Source: Trueperaceae bacterium (GTDB taxonomy: Bacteria; Deinococcota; Deinococci; Deinococcales; Trueperaceae). From it: DNA of 38,103 nucleotides. The DNA is taken from positions 1 to 38,103 of the forward strand of contig SLRS01000183.1 of assembly GCA_007130855.1 (NCBI GenBank), in the 5' to 3' direction. The notes under the pieces were generated by a model. That model saw nothing but the letters and a program-made list of their open reading frames with translations. It ran no database searches and was not told the origin of the DNA. The position numbers and the translations under genes are program-made. Positions within the stretch are counted from its first letter, which is position 1, and the number at the start of each line of letters is the position of its first letter. Below are positions 1-7,643 of this stretch, in pieces.

Positions 1-222
1 CACGGCGAGCAGTCGGCTGACGACCAGCGCAGCCTGGTAACGGGTGAACGCTTCATTGCCGCGGAAGGTGCCATCGGGGAAGCCGATGACGATCCCGAGA
101 TCGGCGATCTCTTCGACGGCGTCGCCCGCCCAGTGGTCCACCGGAATGTCCGGGAACGCCTGGGACAAGGCCATGCCGCCCACGAGCGCAGCCGCTAGGA
201 GCGTGATGAGGAATCGTTTCAT
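1..222 (-). CDS. S-layer homology (SLH) domain protein, N-terminal part only
   Basis: The gene runs off the left edge; only the first 74 codons are present. Residues 1-22 are a typical signal peptide (MKRFL, hydrophobic core, likely cleavage after SQA). An SLH domain follows directly, with FPDIPVDHW, a GIVIGFPDGTF core and FTRYQAALVVSRLL. This arrangement matches the N-terminus of SlpA-type proteins of Thermus and Deinococcus, where the SLH domain binds peptidoglycan-linked polymer and the rest forms an outer-membrane/S-layer protein; whether the missing part matches cannot be seen. The ATG has an AAGGGG ribosome site 7 nt upstream. Its promoter and a leader of about 190 nt lie between 223 and 446. 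Confidence 0.88.
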   Translation of the reverse strand, partial: MKRFLITLLAAALVGGMALSQAFPDIPVDHWAGDAVEEIADLGIVIGFPDGTFRGNEAFTRYQAALVVSRLLAV

Positions 223-363
223 GTGTATACCCCTTGATTCTGTGTGTCGAGCATGGCAAGGGGGTCGGTCGTGCGGTCGCGTGGGAGTTTCCGTGTTTCC
301 TCGCCACTGCGGCCGGTCACGGGTGACCTTCCGAGCCAGGACCTGGGGCTGTTGACGCCGTTT

Positions 364-381
364 CAAGGGATGCACCTCCTT
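364..381 (-). promoter_or_regulatory. Second Shine-Dalgarno-like site and in-frame TTG in the S-layer leader
   Basis: On the minus strand AAGGAGGT (374-381) is followed after 7 nt by TTG (364-366). This TTG is in frame with the ATG at 222, 48 codons upstream, with no stop between. The implied extension is Arg/Pro-rich and would bury the signal peptide, so ATG 222 is still the better start. The site may be a leader control element or an alternative initiation site. Only the sequence match and the frame are observed. Confidence 0.45.
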
Positions 382-416
382 CCATGCGACGCCAGACCAC
401 CGTTGGTCCGTCACCG

Positions 417-446
417 AGTATCTCACACGGCGGAGCCCGGTGTCAA
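417..446 (-). promoter_or_regulatory. Promoter of the S-layer gene
   Basis: A minus-strand TTGACA (441-446) and GATACT (417-422) are separated by 18 bp. A start near 410 gives a leader of about 188 nt before the ATG at 222. The rest of the 223-606 gap contains the leader and, upstream of the promoter, a 10-bp palindrome TCTCATGAGA (530-539) with partial copies nearby. No gene was seen in this gap. Confidence 0.65.
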
Positions 447-606
447 CCGCGATGAAGAACCCATGAGAGGCAGCAAGTGCTGTCGTGGACGCTGCAGCGG
501 CGTTTCGTGAAGCATGTCACTCACCCCCATCTCATGAGAGCGCGGCGGTCCCGTCCCTCACTCGTATGCGTCTCTCATCGAAGCCACGCCGAAGCTCTCG
601 ACGCCG

Positions 607-1077
607 TCAGGAACGGTGATAAGGATGTCCCTGCGCCATGCTCGCGAGACGGTAGAGCTGTTCGAGCAGCACCACCAACGCCAACTCGTGCGGCAGGGTC
701 AGCGGCGACAGCGACCAGACCTCGTCGACCTGGACGCGCGCGCTCGGCTCGACCCCGTCGGCAGCACCGAGCAGCAGCGTCAAGCGGCTCTCCCCGCGCT
801 GCTCGAGCGCCGCCACGTGACGGAAGAGCGCGGCCGTCGTGAAGGTCGTGCCACGCTCGTCGAGCAGCACGACGCGGCCGCCGGCGTCGCTCGCGGCCGC
901 CAACAAGGCGGCGCTGTCGGCTCGGCGCCGATCGGCGGCGCTGGCGAGACGCGACGCCTTGAGGCTGCGCAGCTCGAGCCCGCCGCCGCCCCTGTCGACG
1001 CGCTCGCGGTAGCGCTTCACCGCGGCCGCGAACGGCCCGCGGTCGCTGCGGCCCAGCGTGATCACCACGTAGCGCAC
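607..1077 (-). CDS. rlmH: 23S rRNA (pseudouridine1915-N3)-methyltransferase RlmH
   Basis: A 156-residue SPOUT-class methyltransferase, the usual length for RlmH, which methylates pseudouridine 1915 in helix 69 of 23S rRNA in assembled ribosomes. The SAM-binding knot motif reads LLLGAADGVE (101-110; GGPEG or GGAYG in many homologues). The diagnostic WSLSPLTLPH (121-130) and the C-terminal HPYHRS follow. The start is GTG at 1077, three bases after the thyX stop, so the two genes are probably co-transcribed. The GAADG variant keeps the glycine positions, so activity is expected. Confidence 0.93.
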   Translation of the reverse strand: MRYVVITLGRSDRGPFAAAVKRYRERVDRGGGGLELRSLKASRLASAADRRRADSAALLAAASDAGGRVVLLDERGTTFTTAALFRHVAALEQRGESRLTLLLGAADGVEPSARVQVDEVWSLSPLTLPHELALVVLLEQLYRLASMAQGHPYHRS

Positions 1078-1080
1078 GGC

Positions 1081-2001
1081 TCAGCGCAGCGCCGGATCGT
1101 CGGGCGCGCCGGCGTCGGGCGCGCCGGCGTCGGGCGCGCCGGCGTCGCCGGGATCGGCAAGGCCGAGCTTGCGCCACAGCTCGTCTCGGCGCGTGCGGCG
1201 CAGTCCCGCCGCAGCCACGGCCTGCTCGAGCCGGGCCGGGTCGAGCGCCGCGACCAGCGCCTGCAACTCGCTGCGTGACAGCGTACGGGCGTGCAGGACG
1301 TGGTCCTCGAACGCTGCATAGGCCATCGGCGCCACCGCCTCGACGCAGCGGCCGATGGCGTCGCCGTAGGCCCGGATCTCGTACTGGGCGTGCCAGTCGA
1401 GCCGCAACCGCAAGAAGTGGAAGAGGTTGCTGAGGTCGATCTGCCAGTACATCTCGGTGTAGAGCGACAGCGGCAGGTTGATGCGCGCCAACTCCCGCGC
1501 GATGCCATCCCCGAGGAGCCGCTCGTAGTCGGCATAGGTGCGCTGCTGGCCCTCGCGCAAGGAGGCGATGACCTGCTCGCGCAGCGCCTCGGGGACGTCG
1601 AGCGGCGCCGAGCCCTGCTTGTTCTCATCCGACTGGAAGCGCACCTCGAACGGCCGCGGCAGGTAGAACTCGTCGCCCATCACGCTGTAGCGGCCACTCA
1701 TCTCGTTCACGCGGGCGGTTCGGTGACGGATCCATTGGCGGGCCACGAAGATGGGCATCCTGACGTGGAACGTGAACACGACCTGCTCGAAGGGGCTGGT
1801 GTGGCGATTGCGCAGCAGGTAGTCGATCAGCGCGCGGTCCTCGCGCACGGTCTTGGTGCCCTCGCCGTAGGAGACGCGGGCCGCCTGCACGATGCGGGCA
1901 TCACCGCCGAGGTAGTCCACCAAGCGCACGAAGCCGTGATCGAGGACGTCGAGGCGCTGGTCGAGCAGTGCCTCTGCCGCGGGAACGGTGATGCGGGCCA
2001 T
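1081..2001 (-). CDS. thyX: Flavin-dependent thymidylate synthase ThyX
   Basis: A 306-residue ThyX, which makes dTMP from dUMP using FAD, NADPH and methylene-tetrahydrofolate. The signature RHRX7S is intact at residues 92-102 (RHRTARVNEMS), with the substrate-site RHTSPFEQ upstream at about 66-73 and SGRY after it. The C-terminus carries a repeat-derived tail of GAPDA units not expected in the family. ATG 2001 is preferred over ATG 2010 because a TACGAT box ends 7 nt upstream, which fits leaderless initiation, and no Shine-Dalgarno is visible for either. It is followed closely by rlmH. Confidence 0.93.
   Translation of the reverse strand: MARITVPAAEALLDQRLDVLDHGFVRLVDYLGGDARIVQAARVSYGEGTKTVREDRALIDYLLRNRHTSPFEQVVFTFHVRMPIFVARQWIRHRTARVNEMSGRYSVMGDEFYLPRPFEVRFQSDENKQGSAPLDVPEALREQVIASLREGQQRTYADYERLLGDGIARELARINLPLSLYTEMYWQIDLSNLFHFLRLRLDWHAQYEIRAYGDAIGRCVEAVAPMAYAAFEDHVLHARTLSRSELQALVAALDPARLEQAVAAAGLRRTRRDELWRKLGLADPGDAGAPDAGAPDAGAPDDPALR
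1101..1145. repeat. Three tandem 15-bp repeats at the 3' end of thyX
   Basis: Three identical copies of CGGGCGCGCCGGCGT lie head to tail at 1101-1115, 1116-1130 and 1131-1145. They are in frame within thyX and encode repeated GAPDA units just before the stop codon. Unit length is a multiple of three, so copy-number change would not shift the frame. Confidence 0.9.
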
Positions 2002-2008
2002 GCCGCGC

Positions 2009-2014
2009 ATCGTA
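2009..2014 (-). promoter_or_regulatory. -10 box for leaderless thyX transcript
   Basis: Minus-strand TACGAT, matching TATAAT at 4 of 6 positions, ends 7 nt before ATG 2001. Transcription would begin at or next to the start codon. No -35 match is obvious. Confidence 0.4.
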
Positions 2015-2077
2015 CCCGCGCAGCCGTGGCGGGTCGCGATGGCGGCCGGCGGCCCGCCAGGGTGGGCCGGGAGCGAC

Positions 2078-2746
2078 TCAGCCGAGGTCGAGCAGGTCGT
2101 CGGGCGTGAGCTCCGCACGCGCGCGCTGCACGGCCGGCAGCAGCGCCACCAGGCTGATGGTGTCCGACAGGACCTGCTCGACGGTGACGAGCGACTGCTC
2201 CTCGCTGCTGGCGAAGCTGGCCACCACGTGCCGCTCACCCACGACGAGGCTGATGCCTGCGGCGCCGCGCTCGGCCAAGAGGCGTCGCAAGACGCGCCGC
2301 ACCGGGGCCGTGAGGAGCGCGGCGACGCCTTCGGCTTCGCGTGCGTAGACGCTCACCGCAGCGTCGAAGGTCGGGTCGCTGCTCAACTCGAGCCGCACCG
2401 CGCCGCTGCGACTCGCCTGGAGCGACTCGAGCACCTTGTCCTGTCGCGGCGTGGCGCGGAACGCGAAGGCGCAGATCTCGGCCCCGCTGCGGGCCAGGCA
2501 CTGCGAACGCAAGACCTGCACCGTGCCGCTGGGCCCGCGTCGCTCGCTGAGGGTGTCGAACAGGTAGACGGTTGGCAGACCCTCGCGGCGCAGCGCGTAC
2601 ACCGGCTCCAGCGCGACGACGTCGAGGTCGAGCCAACGCCGGATGCGCTCGGCGCGATCGGAGGCGTCGACCAGGTCGAGGCGCTCTGCCAGGGCGCGCC
2701 AGCGGCCGTCCCGCGGACGCGTTACGGGCTTGCGACGGTAGAACAC
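2078..2746 (-). CDS. Conserved-looking protein of unknown function
   Basis: A soluble protein of 222 residues, not recognised. It has no signal peptide or membrane segment. The N-terminus is basic (VFYRRKPVTR). A middle region has alternating hydrophobic strands (VYALRREGLPTVYLFDT; CAFAFRATP) and the C-terminal half is rich in helices and strands. The start is GTG at 2746 with an extended -10 element (TGCTATGAC on the minus strand) ending 6 nt before it and no clear ribosome site. It lies between the DUF59 gene and thyX on the same strand. No function can be assigned. Confidence 0.75.
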   Translation of the reverse strand: MFYRRKPVTRPRDGRWRALAERLDLVDASDRAERIRRWLDLDVVALEPVYALRREGLPTVYLFDTLSERRGPSGTVQVLRSQCLARSGAEICAFAFRATPRQDKVLESLQASRSGAVRLELSSDPTFDAAVSVYAREAEGVAALLTAPVRRVLRRLLAERGAAGISLVVGERHVVASFASSEEQSLVTVEQVLSDTISLVALLPAVQRARAELTPDDLLDLG

Positions 2747-2752
2747 GCCCCC

Positions 2753-2758
2753 GTCATA
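2753..2758 (-). promoter_or_regulatory. Extended -10 box before the unknown gene at 2746
   Basis: Minus-strand TATGAC preceded by TGC (an extended -10) ends 6 nt before the GTG at 2746, consistent with a leaderless transcript. No -35 element was found. Confidence 0.35.
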
Positions 2759-2807
2759 GCAGAACCGCGCGGGCCTGGGGCCCGGCTGGCACCACGGACG
2801 GGGTTCG

Positions 2808-3134
2808 TCAGACGCTGAACCCGAACATGCGCATCTGCTTCTTGCCGTCCTCGGTCATCTTGTCCATCCCCCAGGGCGGCGACCAGACGAAGCTGACGTC
2901 GACGCTGCGGACGCCCTCGACCTTCATGCAGGCCAGCTCGGTGTCGGCCTGGATCATGTCCTGAACAGGGCAACCCATGCTCGTGAGGGTCATCTGGATG
3001 ACCACGTCACCCTCGGCTGAGACTTCGAGGTCGTAGACGAGACCCAAGTCGACGATGTTGACCGGGATCTCGGGGTCCCTGACCACCTTGAGGGCTTCCA
3101 GACACTGCTCGCGAAGGGTGTGCTCATCGGCCAT
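2808..3134 (-). CDS. MIP18/DUF59 family iron-sulfur cluster assembly protein
   Basis: A single-domain MIP18 (DUF59, PaaD/SufT-like) protein of 108 residues. Family hallmarks are DPEIPVNIVDLGLVY (about 20-34) and TSMGCPVQD with the conserved Cys55, followed by the VWSPPWG segment. Members help mature Fe-S proteins. There is no suf or paa cluster here, so the client is unknown. The ATG at 3134 has no Shine-Dalgarno but a TAGCGT box ends 5 nt upstream. It is 27 nt after the LapA-like gene and 61 nt before the unknown gene. Confidence 0.9.
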   Translation of the reverse strand: MADEHTLREQCLEALKVVRDPEIPVNIVDLGLVYDLEVSAEGDVVIQMTLTSMGCPVQDMIQADTELACMKVEGVRSVDVSFVWSPPWGMDKMTEDGKKQMRMFGFSV

Positions 3135-3139
3135 GCCAG

Positions 3140-3145
3140 ACGCTA
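3140..3145 (-). promoter_or_regulatory. -10 box for leaderless DUF59 transcript
   Basis: Minus-strand TAGCGT ends 5 nt before the ATG at 3134. The context CTAGCGTCTGGCATG closely resembles CTAGATTGTGGCATG in front of the response regulator at 27481. Confidence 0.45.
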
Positions 3146-3161
3146 GCAGGTGGCGAGCCGC

Positions 3162-3722
3162 TCACGCGTCGTCCACCTCGGGAGCCTCGACATCGGTCGG
3201 CGCCCGGGCCTGGCCGCGCAGCAAGGCGTCCTCGGCCTCGGCGATGTCGGCCGCGATCTCGTCACGGACCAAGATCACCCGTTCGCGCAGGTCTTCCAGG
3301 CGACCACCCAAGCCGGCCTCGACCACTTCGAGGCGTGCCTCGAGCCGTGCCTCGGTCCCCTGCACCACGCCCTCGAGCCCGGCGCGCAGCGTCTCGAAGC
3401 GCTCCTGGAGCACGCGCTCGAGCGTCTCGATCTCGGCCGTACGGGCGCGTTCCGCGGCGGCGCGCGCCTCCTCCAGACGGCGCTCCAGCACGTCCACCCG
3501 GCGCAGCGAGCGGGCCTGGTCGAGCAGTCCGGCGAGCAGCAGCACCAGCGCGGGCACCACAGCGACGATCAGCACCACCAAGCCGACCGACACCTGCACC
3601 ACGCCCGCCAACAGCTCCAGACGCAAGGGCGTGCGCATGACCTCCCAGTTCAGGGCAGCGATGAGGGCACCGAGCACGAGGAGGACCGTGAGGAAGAGCA
3701 GGCGTCCGCGCATGGCGCTCAT
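3162..3722 (-). CDS. LapA-like membrane protein with coiled-coil tail
   Basis: 186 residues from ATG 3722. Two hydrophobic segments (about 6-22 and 42-66) flank a short loop containing NWEVMRTPLRLELLAGV, the arrangement of the LapA/DUF1049 domain. The remainder (about 75-170) is a long Arg/Glu/Ala-rich heptad region likely to form a cytoplasmic coiled coil. LapA-type proteins are inner-membrane proteins, and in E. coli LapA takes part in lipopolysaccharide control; a different role is likely here. ATG 3713 and GTG 3746 are alternative starts. It is downstream of the VWA gene on the same strand. Confidence 0.75.
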   Translation of the reverse strand: MSAMRGRLLFLTVLLVLGALIAALNWEVMRTPLRLELLAGVVQVSVGLVVLIVAVVPALVLLLAGLLDQARSLRRVDVLERRLEEARAAAERARTAEIETLERVLQERFETLRAGLEGVVQGTEARLEARLEVVEAGLGGRLEDLRERVILVRDEIAADIAEAEDALLRGQARAPTDVEAPEVDDA

Positions 3723-3803
3723 AGTAGCACCACTTGCGTCCACCACGCGCTCTCATGCCGATGCCGCCGCTCGGCGAGGCGTCACGCGGGTGTGGCGGGC
3801 GTA

Positions 3804-5474
3804 CTACGCGGTTCGCGGCCGACGCCCCGACGGTCGCGGCCGACGCGTCGTCGCGCCGGGGCCGCGGCTCCACAGCCACCACTCGGCGACGAGCAGCAAC
3901 GCCGCGAGCCCCAGCAACCAGGCTGCGAGCGGCGTAGGACGCTCCACGCCGAGCAGCGGTCCCGCCTCGGCCAGGTCGTCGGGGCCCGGGCCCGGCAGGC
4001 GTGTCTGTTCGGCGGCGACCAGGCTGGCCGTGACCGGGCGACCTCCCACCTCGGCAGGACCGGGCACGGTGATCGGCCTGCCGTCGTCGCCCGTGGCGCC
4101 GAGCGCTACGCGCGCCTCGCCCCGGAAGCGCTCGAGCACGTTCGCCATCAGGGTCGGGAAGGCGGGCCGGAACACCAGATCGGTCTGGCTCGGGTGCACC
4201 AGGAACTGGAAGATCCGGCCACGCGCATCCTCGCGCCAACGCAGCACCGGCCGCAGATCGGCGCTGCGCGCCAGCACGGTCCAGCCCGGGTCGTCCTGCC
4301 CGACACCGGCGGCGGCGTCGGGGGCCAGACCCACCACCACCTCGCGCAGGTCGACGAAGCGCAGCAGCGGGTCGGACCGGTCCCAGCTGCCGATGGTCAC
4401 GTAGTCGGGTTGCGCCTGCAGCGCCGGCAACAGGATCAGATCGCCGGCCGGCGCGTCGTCGGGGTCGACGCCGGTGAGCACCCGGACGTCGGCGGGAGTG
4501 GTACGCGCCAAGCCGGTCAGGCGCGTGGACACGCCCGGGACCGCGCGCAGGGCGCGCAGGACGCTCTCCACCTCGGCGTCGACGACCACGGTCAGCGGGC
4601 GCTGACCAGCGTAGGCGACGTCGTCGAGCGCCAGCGCGTCGGATTCGGGAAGCCCCACCAGGCGCGCCTCGACCAGCCCCGAGGCGACGTCGATCGGGAA
4701 GGTGACGCTGGCCTGATCGCCCGAGGGGATGAGCAGCTCGGACGAGGCCAGCACGGTGCCGTCCTGGCGCAACTCCACCAGCGCCGAGCGAGGCCCGACG
4801 GCGTTGGAGGCCAACGCCACGAAGGCCTGCTGGATGCCGAGGTCGAAGCCGACGATGCCGATGTTCTCACCACTGCCGCCAACGTCGACACGGGTCACAC
4901 CGGCGCGGGCGGGTCCCGGATCGTCGCTGACCAGTGCGACCCGACCCGTCTCGAGCGCGAGATCGCGCGCCAGTGCCAGTGCCCGCCCCAGATCGGCGCT
5001 GCGGTCGGCCGGCGCGAGCTCGCTCAGGGCGTCGTACAAGGCACCACGGTCGTCGCTGAAGGGGAGCACCAGGCGCGGCTCGAGCCCGGCGCGCACCAAC
5101 GCCACCCGCCCGGCATCGGCAGCCAGCGCCATGACGGCGTCGCGAGCCCGCTCGAGGCGGGCCCCCTCGGGATCGACGGCTGCCATGCTGGCCGACGCGT
5201 CAACCACCACGACCAGGTCGGGGGGACCCTCCAGCCGGAGGTCGGGCTGCGCCAGGGCGAGCGCGGCCAGGGTGACCGCCAGGAGCTGCAGCAGCAAGGA
5301 CCAGGTCGGCGAGAAGCGCCGCCGCCGTTCGGCCAGTTCGCGCGCCTGCTGCCACAAGAACAGCGCCGATACGTCGAGCCGCCGCGTGCGGGCCCGCAGG
5401 AAGTGCAACAGCACCACCAGCGGCAAGGCGGCCAACAGCCACAAGAAGGCCGGTGCGGCGAAGGCGAGGCTCAC
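3804..5474 (-). CDS. BatA-like membrane protein with von Willebrand factor A domain
   Basis: 556 residues. The N-terminus has the BatA layout: a first membrane helix (about 8-26), a basic linker, a second helix (about 57-76), then a VWA domain starting at LVVVVDASASM. The MIDAS DxSxS is intact at 92-96, so metal binding is expected. A long periplasmic region follows (about 230-510), then a C-terminal membrane helix and an Arg-rich tail. Relatives often pair with MoxR ATPases, but none is present here. The GTG start at 5474 has no visible ribosome site. Exact role unknown; envelope-associated by topology. Confidence 0.85.
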   Translation of the reverse strand: MSLAFAAPAFLWLLAALPLVVLLHFLRARTRRLDVSALFLWQQARELAERRRRFSPTWSLLLQLLAVTLAALALAQPDLRLEGPPDLVVVVDASASMAAVDPEGARLERARDAVMALAADAGRVALVRAGLEPRLVLPFSDDRGALYDALSELAPADRSADLGRALALARDLALETGRVALVSDDPGPARAGVTRVDVGGSGENIGIVGFDLGIQQAFVALASNAVGPRSALVELRQDGTVLASSELLIPSGDQASVTFPIDVASGLVEARLVGLPESDALALDDVAYAGQRPLTVVVDAEVESVLRALRAVPGVSTRLTGLARTTPADVRVLTGVDPDDAPAGDLILLPALQAQPDYVTIGSWDRSDPLLRFVDLREVVVGLAPDAAAGVGQDDPGWTVLARSADLRPVLRWREDARGRIFQFLVHPSQTDLVFRPAFPTLMANVLERFRGEARVALGATGDDGRPITVPGPAEVGGRPVTASLVAAEQTRLPGPGPDDLAEAGPLLGVERPTPLAAWLLGLAALLLVAEWWLWSRGPGATTRRPRPSGRRPRTA

Positions 5475-5722
5475 GTGCCGGGCCGGGATCGATGAGGGGC
5501 GGGCGCTGCTGCACGGACGCTCTGCACTGCCTGGAGCCTACCTCGCAAGCGCACGCGCCTGCGTACCCTACGCTATCCTGGCCCTGGCTGAGGGCCGGGT
5601 AGGCCGAGCGGCACGTGCCCAACGGCCGTCGCCCCGGGCCGTCAGCAGCGGTCGTCACCGACGGTCGCGAGCGACGCTCGTCGAGCTCGCCTGCTCGGCG
5701 CCGAGCCCACCAGGAGGATGCC

Positions 5723-6289
5723 ATGCAGACCCATCCCGAGCCGCTGCCGATCGGCAGCGTCGCCCCCGACTTCGAGCTCGAGGCCACCGACGGTTCGCAC
5801 GTGCGGCTCGCCGACCTCGACGCCGACGTGTTCGTGTACGTCCAGGGCTGCAACCATTGTCCCTACGTGGTCGCTTACCTCGAACGGCTCGCCTCGCTGG
5901 CCCGCGAGTACGCTCCGCGCGGGGTCGCCTTCGTGATGGTGAACTCGAACGACGCCGAGGCCTATCCGGACGACGACTTCACGGCCATGCAGGCGTTCGC
6001 CGTCGAACACGATCTCCCCTTCCCCTACCTGTGGGACGAGGACCAGCGGGTAGCGCAGGCGTACCGCACGTTCCGCACGCCCGAACTGCTGGTGTTCGAT
6101 GACAAGCGCCGCCTGCGCTACCACGGCCGCATCGACGACGCGCCCAAGGACCCCGGCGCGGTGACGCGCGAGGACCTGCGCGAGGCGCTCGAGGCGCTCC
6201 TGGCCGGCCGCGAGGTGACCGAACCGGAGACCTGGGCGGTGGGTTGCACCGTGAAGTGGAAGCCCGAGAACGTGCCCGTGATCGGCTGA
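5723..6289 (+). CDS. Thioredoxin-like/peroxiredoxin-like family protein
   Basis: 188 residues with an AhpC/TSA-type thioredoxin fold (PAPDFEL-like opening, strand-helix order). The active site reads GCNHCPY with Cys43 and Cys46, typical of the small peroxiredoxin-like group whose CxxC resembles thioredoxin. The closing VGCTVKWKPEN motif with a further Cys is also characteristic. No signal peptide, so cytoplasmic. An AGGAGG ribosome site lies 5 nt before the ATG. It stands alone between minus-strand genes. A TATCCT (5574-5579) may be its -10, but no -35 was found. Substrate unknown. Confidence 0.87.
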   Translation: MQTHPEPLPIGSVAPDFELEATDGSHVRLADLDADVFVYVQGCNHCPYVVAYLERLASLAREYAPRGVAFVMVNSNDAEAYPDDDFTAMQAFAVEHDLPFPYLWDEDQRVAQAYRTFRTPELLVFDDKRRLRYHGRIDDAPKDPGAVTREDLREALEALLAGREVTEPETWAVGCTVKWKPENVPVIG

Positions 6290-6364
6290 GCGAGCAAACC
6301 GGACGCAGCGCGCGGCGCGCGTTCCGCCTGACGGTCGGGGCGCGCGCCGCCTTGGGCGCCGACT

Positions 6365-6673
6365 TCAGGCCGGCCGCGTGCGCAGCAGCACCAGCAAGCC
6401 GCCGCCGGCGTTCTCGATGGTGTGCTCGGCACCGGCCTTCGCCGCACCGAGGACGCCCTGGCCGAGGCGAGTCGAGCCGCTGGCTTCGCGAACCAGGGCC
6501 TCGCCTTCGAGGACCTGGTAGACGCAGCCGGCAGGCTCGCTGGGGCCTTCGAGGCGCTGCCCGGCTTCGAAGCACAGCAGCTCGATCGAGAGGCCTTCTT
6601 GGCGCAGGAGTTCCTGCCGCTGCACCTCGCGCAGCGAGAAGCGGCGGGCTTCGGCGATGGGATAGGTCTGCAC
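6365..6673 (-). CDS. Small cupin-domain protein
   Basis: 102 residues forming one predicted cupin beta-barrel. The region from SIELLCFEAGQRL through VYQVLEGEALV to GLLVLLRTRPA has the expected strand spacing and the glycines of the fold. The usual metal-binding His cluster of motif 1 is not evident, with only a His in EHTIENAG, so it may not bind metal. Start GTG 6673 has AGGAGGT at good distance. It follows the region of DnaA-box-like sequences that separates it from trpF. Function unknown. Confidence 0.8.
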   Translation of the reverse strand: MQTYPIAEARRFSLREVQRQELLRQEGLSIELLCFEAGQRLEGPSEPAGCVYQVLEGEALVREASGSTRLGQGVLGAAKAGAEHTIENAGGGLLVLLRTRPA

Positions 6674-6760
6674 GGGTGACCTCCTGGGTCGGCGCGGCCG
6701 GGGGCTCGCCTGGTGGAACGTGTGGGACGACGTCGCTCCATCCTACGACGGCGCCGGGTT

Positions 6761-6965
6761 CGTGGAGAACGAAAACGAAACTGTGGATAACTCGCGGGTA
6801 TTGACAAGCTCGGCCGTGCCTGGTAGGCGCAACCCGATTTCCGCCACCGCGAGATGCGTCGTCCAGCACGCACCTCTCGCGTTTGATCCATCCAGGTCGA
6901 CGATCCTTGGTGGTCGTGCGCCCTTCTCCACACGGCTGTGGAGAACTCGCCCCGCCTGTGGAGAA
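6761..6965. other. Cluster of DnaA-box-like 9-mers in the trpF-cupin intergenic region
   Basis: Within 205 bp lie one exact DnaA box TGTGGATAA (6782-6790), three copies of TGTGGAGAA or its complement (6924-6932 reverse, 6937-6945, 6957-6965) and one CGTGGAGAA (6761-6769). The pair at 6924-6945 forms an inverted repeat of 9-bp arms around CGGC. A relatively A+T-rich stretch with GAAAACGAAA and TTGACAA lies at 6768-6807. This accounts for the 306-nt gap 6674-6979. Binding by DnaA is inference. Confidence 0.5.
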
Positions 6966-6979
6966 CGCAGCGAAGCACG

Positions 6980-7585
6980 TCAGCGCGCGGACTTCGCCGC
7001 CGCTATGAAGCGCCGCATCGCGGCGTGGTCCTTCACGCCGGGCCGCGACTCCACGCCGCTGGCCACGTCGACGCCATCGGGATCGAGCGCCCGCACGGCC
7101 GCGGCGACGTTGTCCGGCGTCAGGCCACCCGCGAGCACCCAGCGCTCCAGCCCTCGCAGGTGCGCGGCCGCCGACCAGGCGAAGGTCTCGCCGGCGCCCG
7201 GCCGCAGGCCGTCGATCAGGATCGCATCGACCGACATTTCGGCGAGCCCCTCGCGGCCGGCTGCCTGCGTGTAGGGCAGCGCCTTGATCACTGCCGCGCG
7301 CTCCCTGAAGCCGGCGACGAAGCCGGGCGCCTCGCTACCGTGGAACTGCACCGCCCCGAGTCGCAAGCGGGTGATCGCCTCGTGCACGAACGCCGCGGGG
7401 GCGTCGACCACGACCCCCACACGTTGGACGAAGGGACCGACCGGTGCCAGGGCGACCGCGGCCGCCTCCAAGTCGACGAGCCGTCGCGAGCGGCCCCAGA
7501 GGATCACGCCGAGCGCGTCGGCACCCGCCGCCTCGGCGGCCAAGGCATCCTCGGGCCGCGTGATGCCGCAGATCTTGACGCGCAC
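6980..7585 (-). CDS. trpF: Phosphoribosylanthranilate isomerase
   Basis: 201 residues from GTG 7585, a normal TrpF length. It converts phosphoribosylanthranilate to CdRP in tryptophan synthesis. The N-terminal KICGITRPEDA carries the catalytic Cys (residue 6), and the catalytic Asp is in ILIDGLRPGAG (about residue 125). The phosphate-binding LAGGLTPDN and GVDVASGVESRPGVKD are intact. Starts at GTG 7624 or 7633, just after the yraN stop, are possible but would add about 13-16 non-homologous residues. It is the last gene of the rplU-to-trpF run, away from other trp genes. Confidence 0.93.
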   Translation of the reverse strand: MRVKICGITRPEDALAAEAAGADALGVILWGRSRRLVDLEAAAVALAPVGPFVQRVGVVVDAPAAFVHEAITRLRLGAVQFHGSEAPGFVAGFRERAAVIKALPYTQAAGREGLAEMSVDAILIDGLRPGAGETFAWSAAAHLRGLERWVLAGGLTPDNVAAAVRALDPDGVDVASGVESRPGVKDHAAMRRFIAAAKSAR

Positions 7586-7643
7586 GACGCCACGGCCTGA
7601 GGCGCGGCGACCCTCGCTGCTCACAACTCCCACCGCGACGCGT

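Noticed and set aside
3150-5495. Long plus-strand open frame (781 codons) opposite the LapA-like and VWA genes
   Set aside because: It is antisense to genes with clear domain motifs, is rich in Arg/His/Gln as G+C-rich shadow frames are, and has no recognisable domain.
6801-6829. Plus-strand TTGACA at 6801 as a promoter
   Set aside because: The -10 position holds TAGGCG, which is weak, and no plus-strand gene follows.
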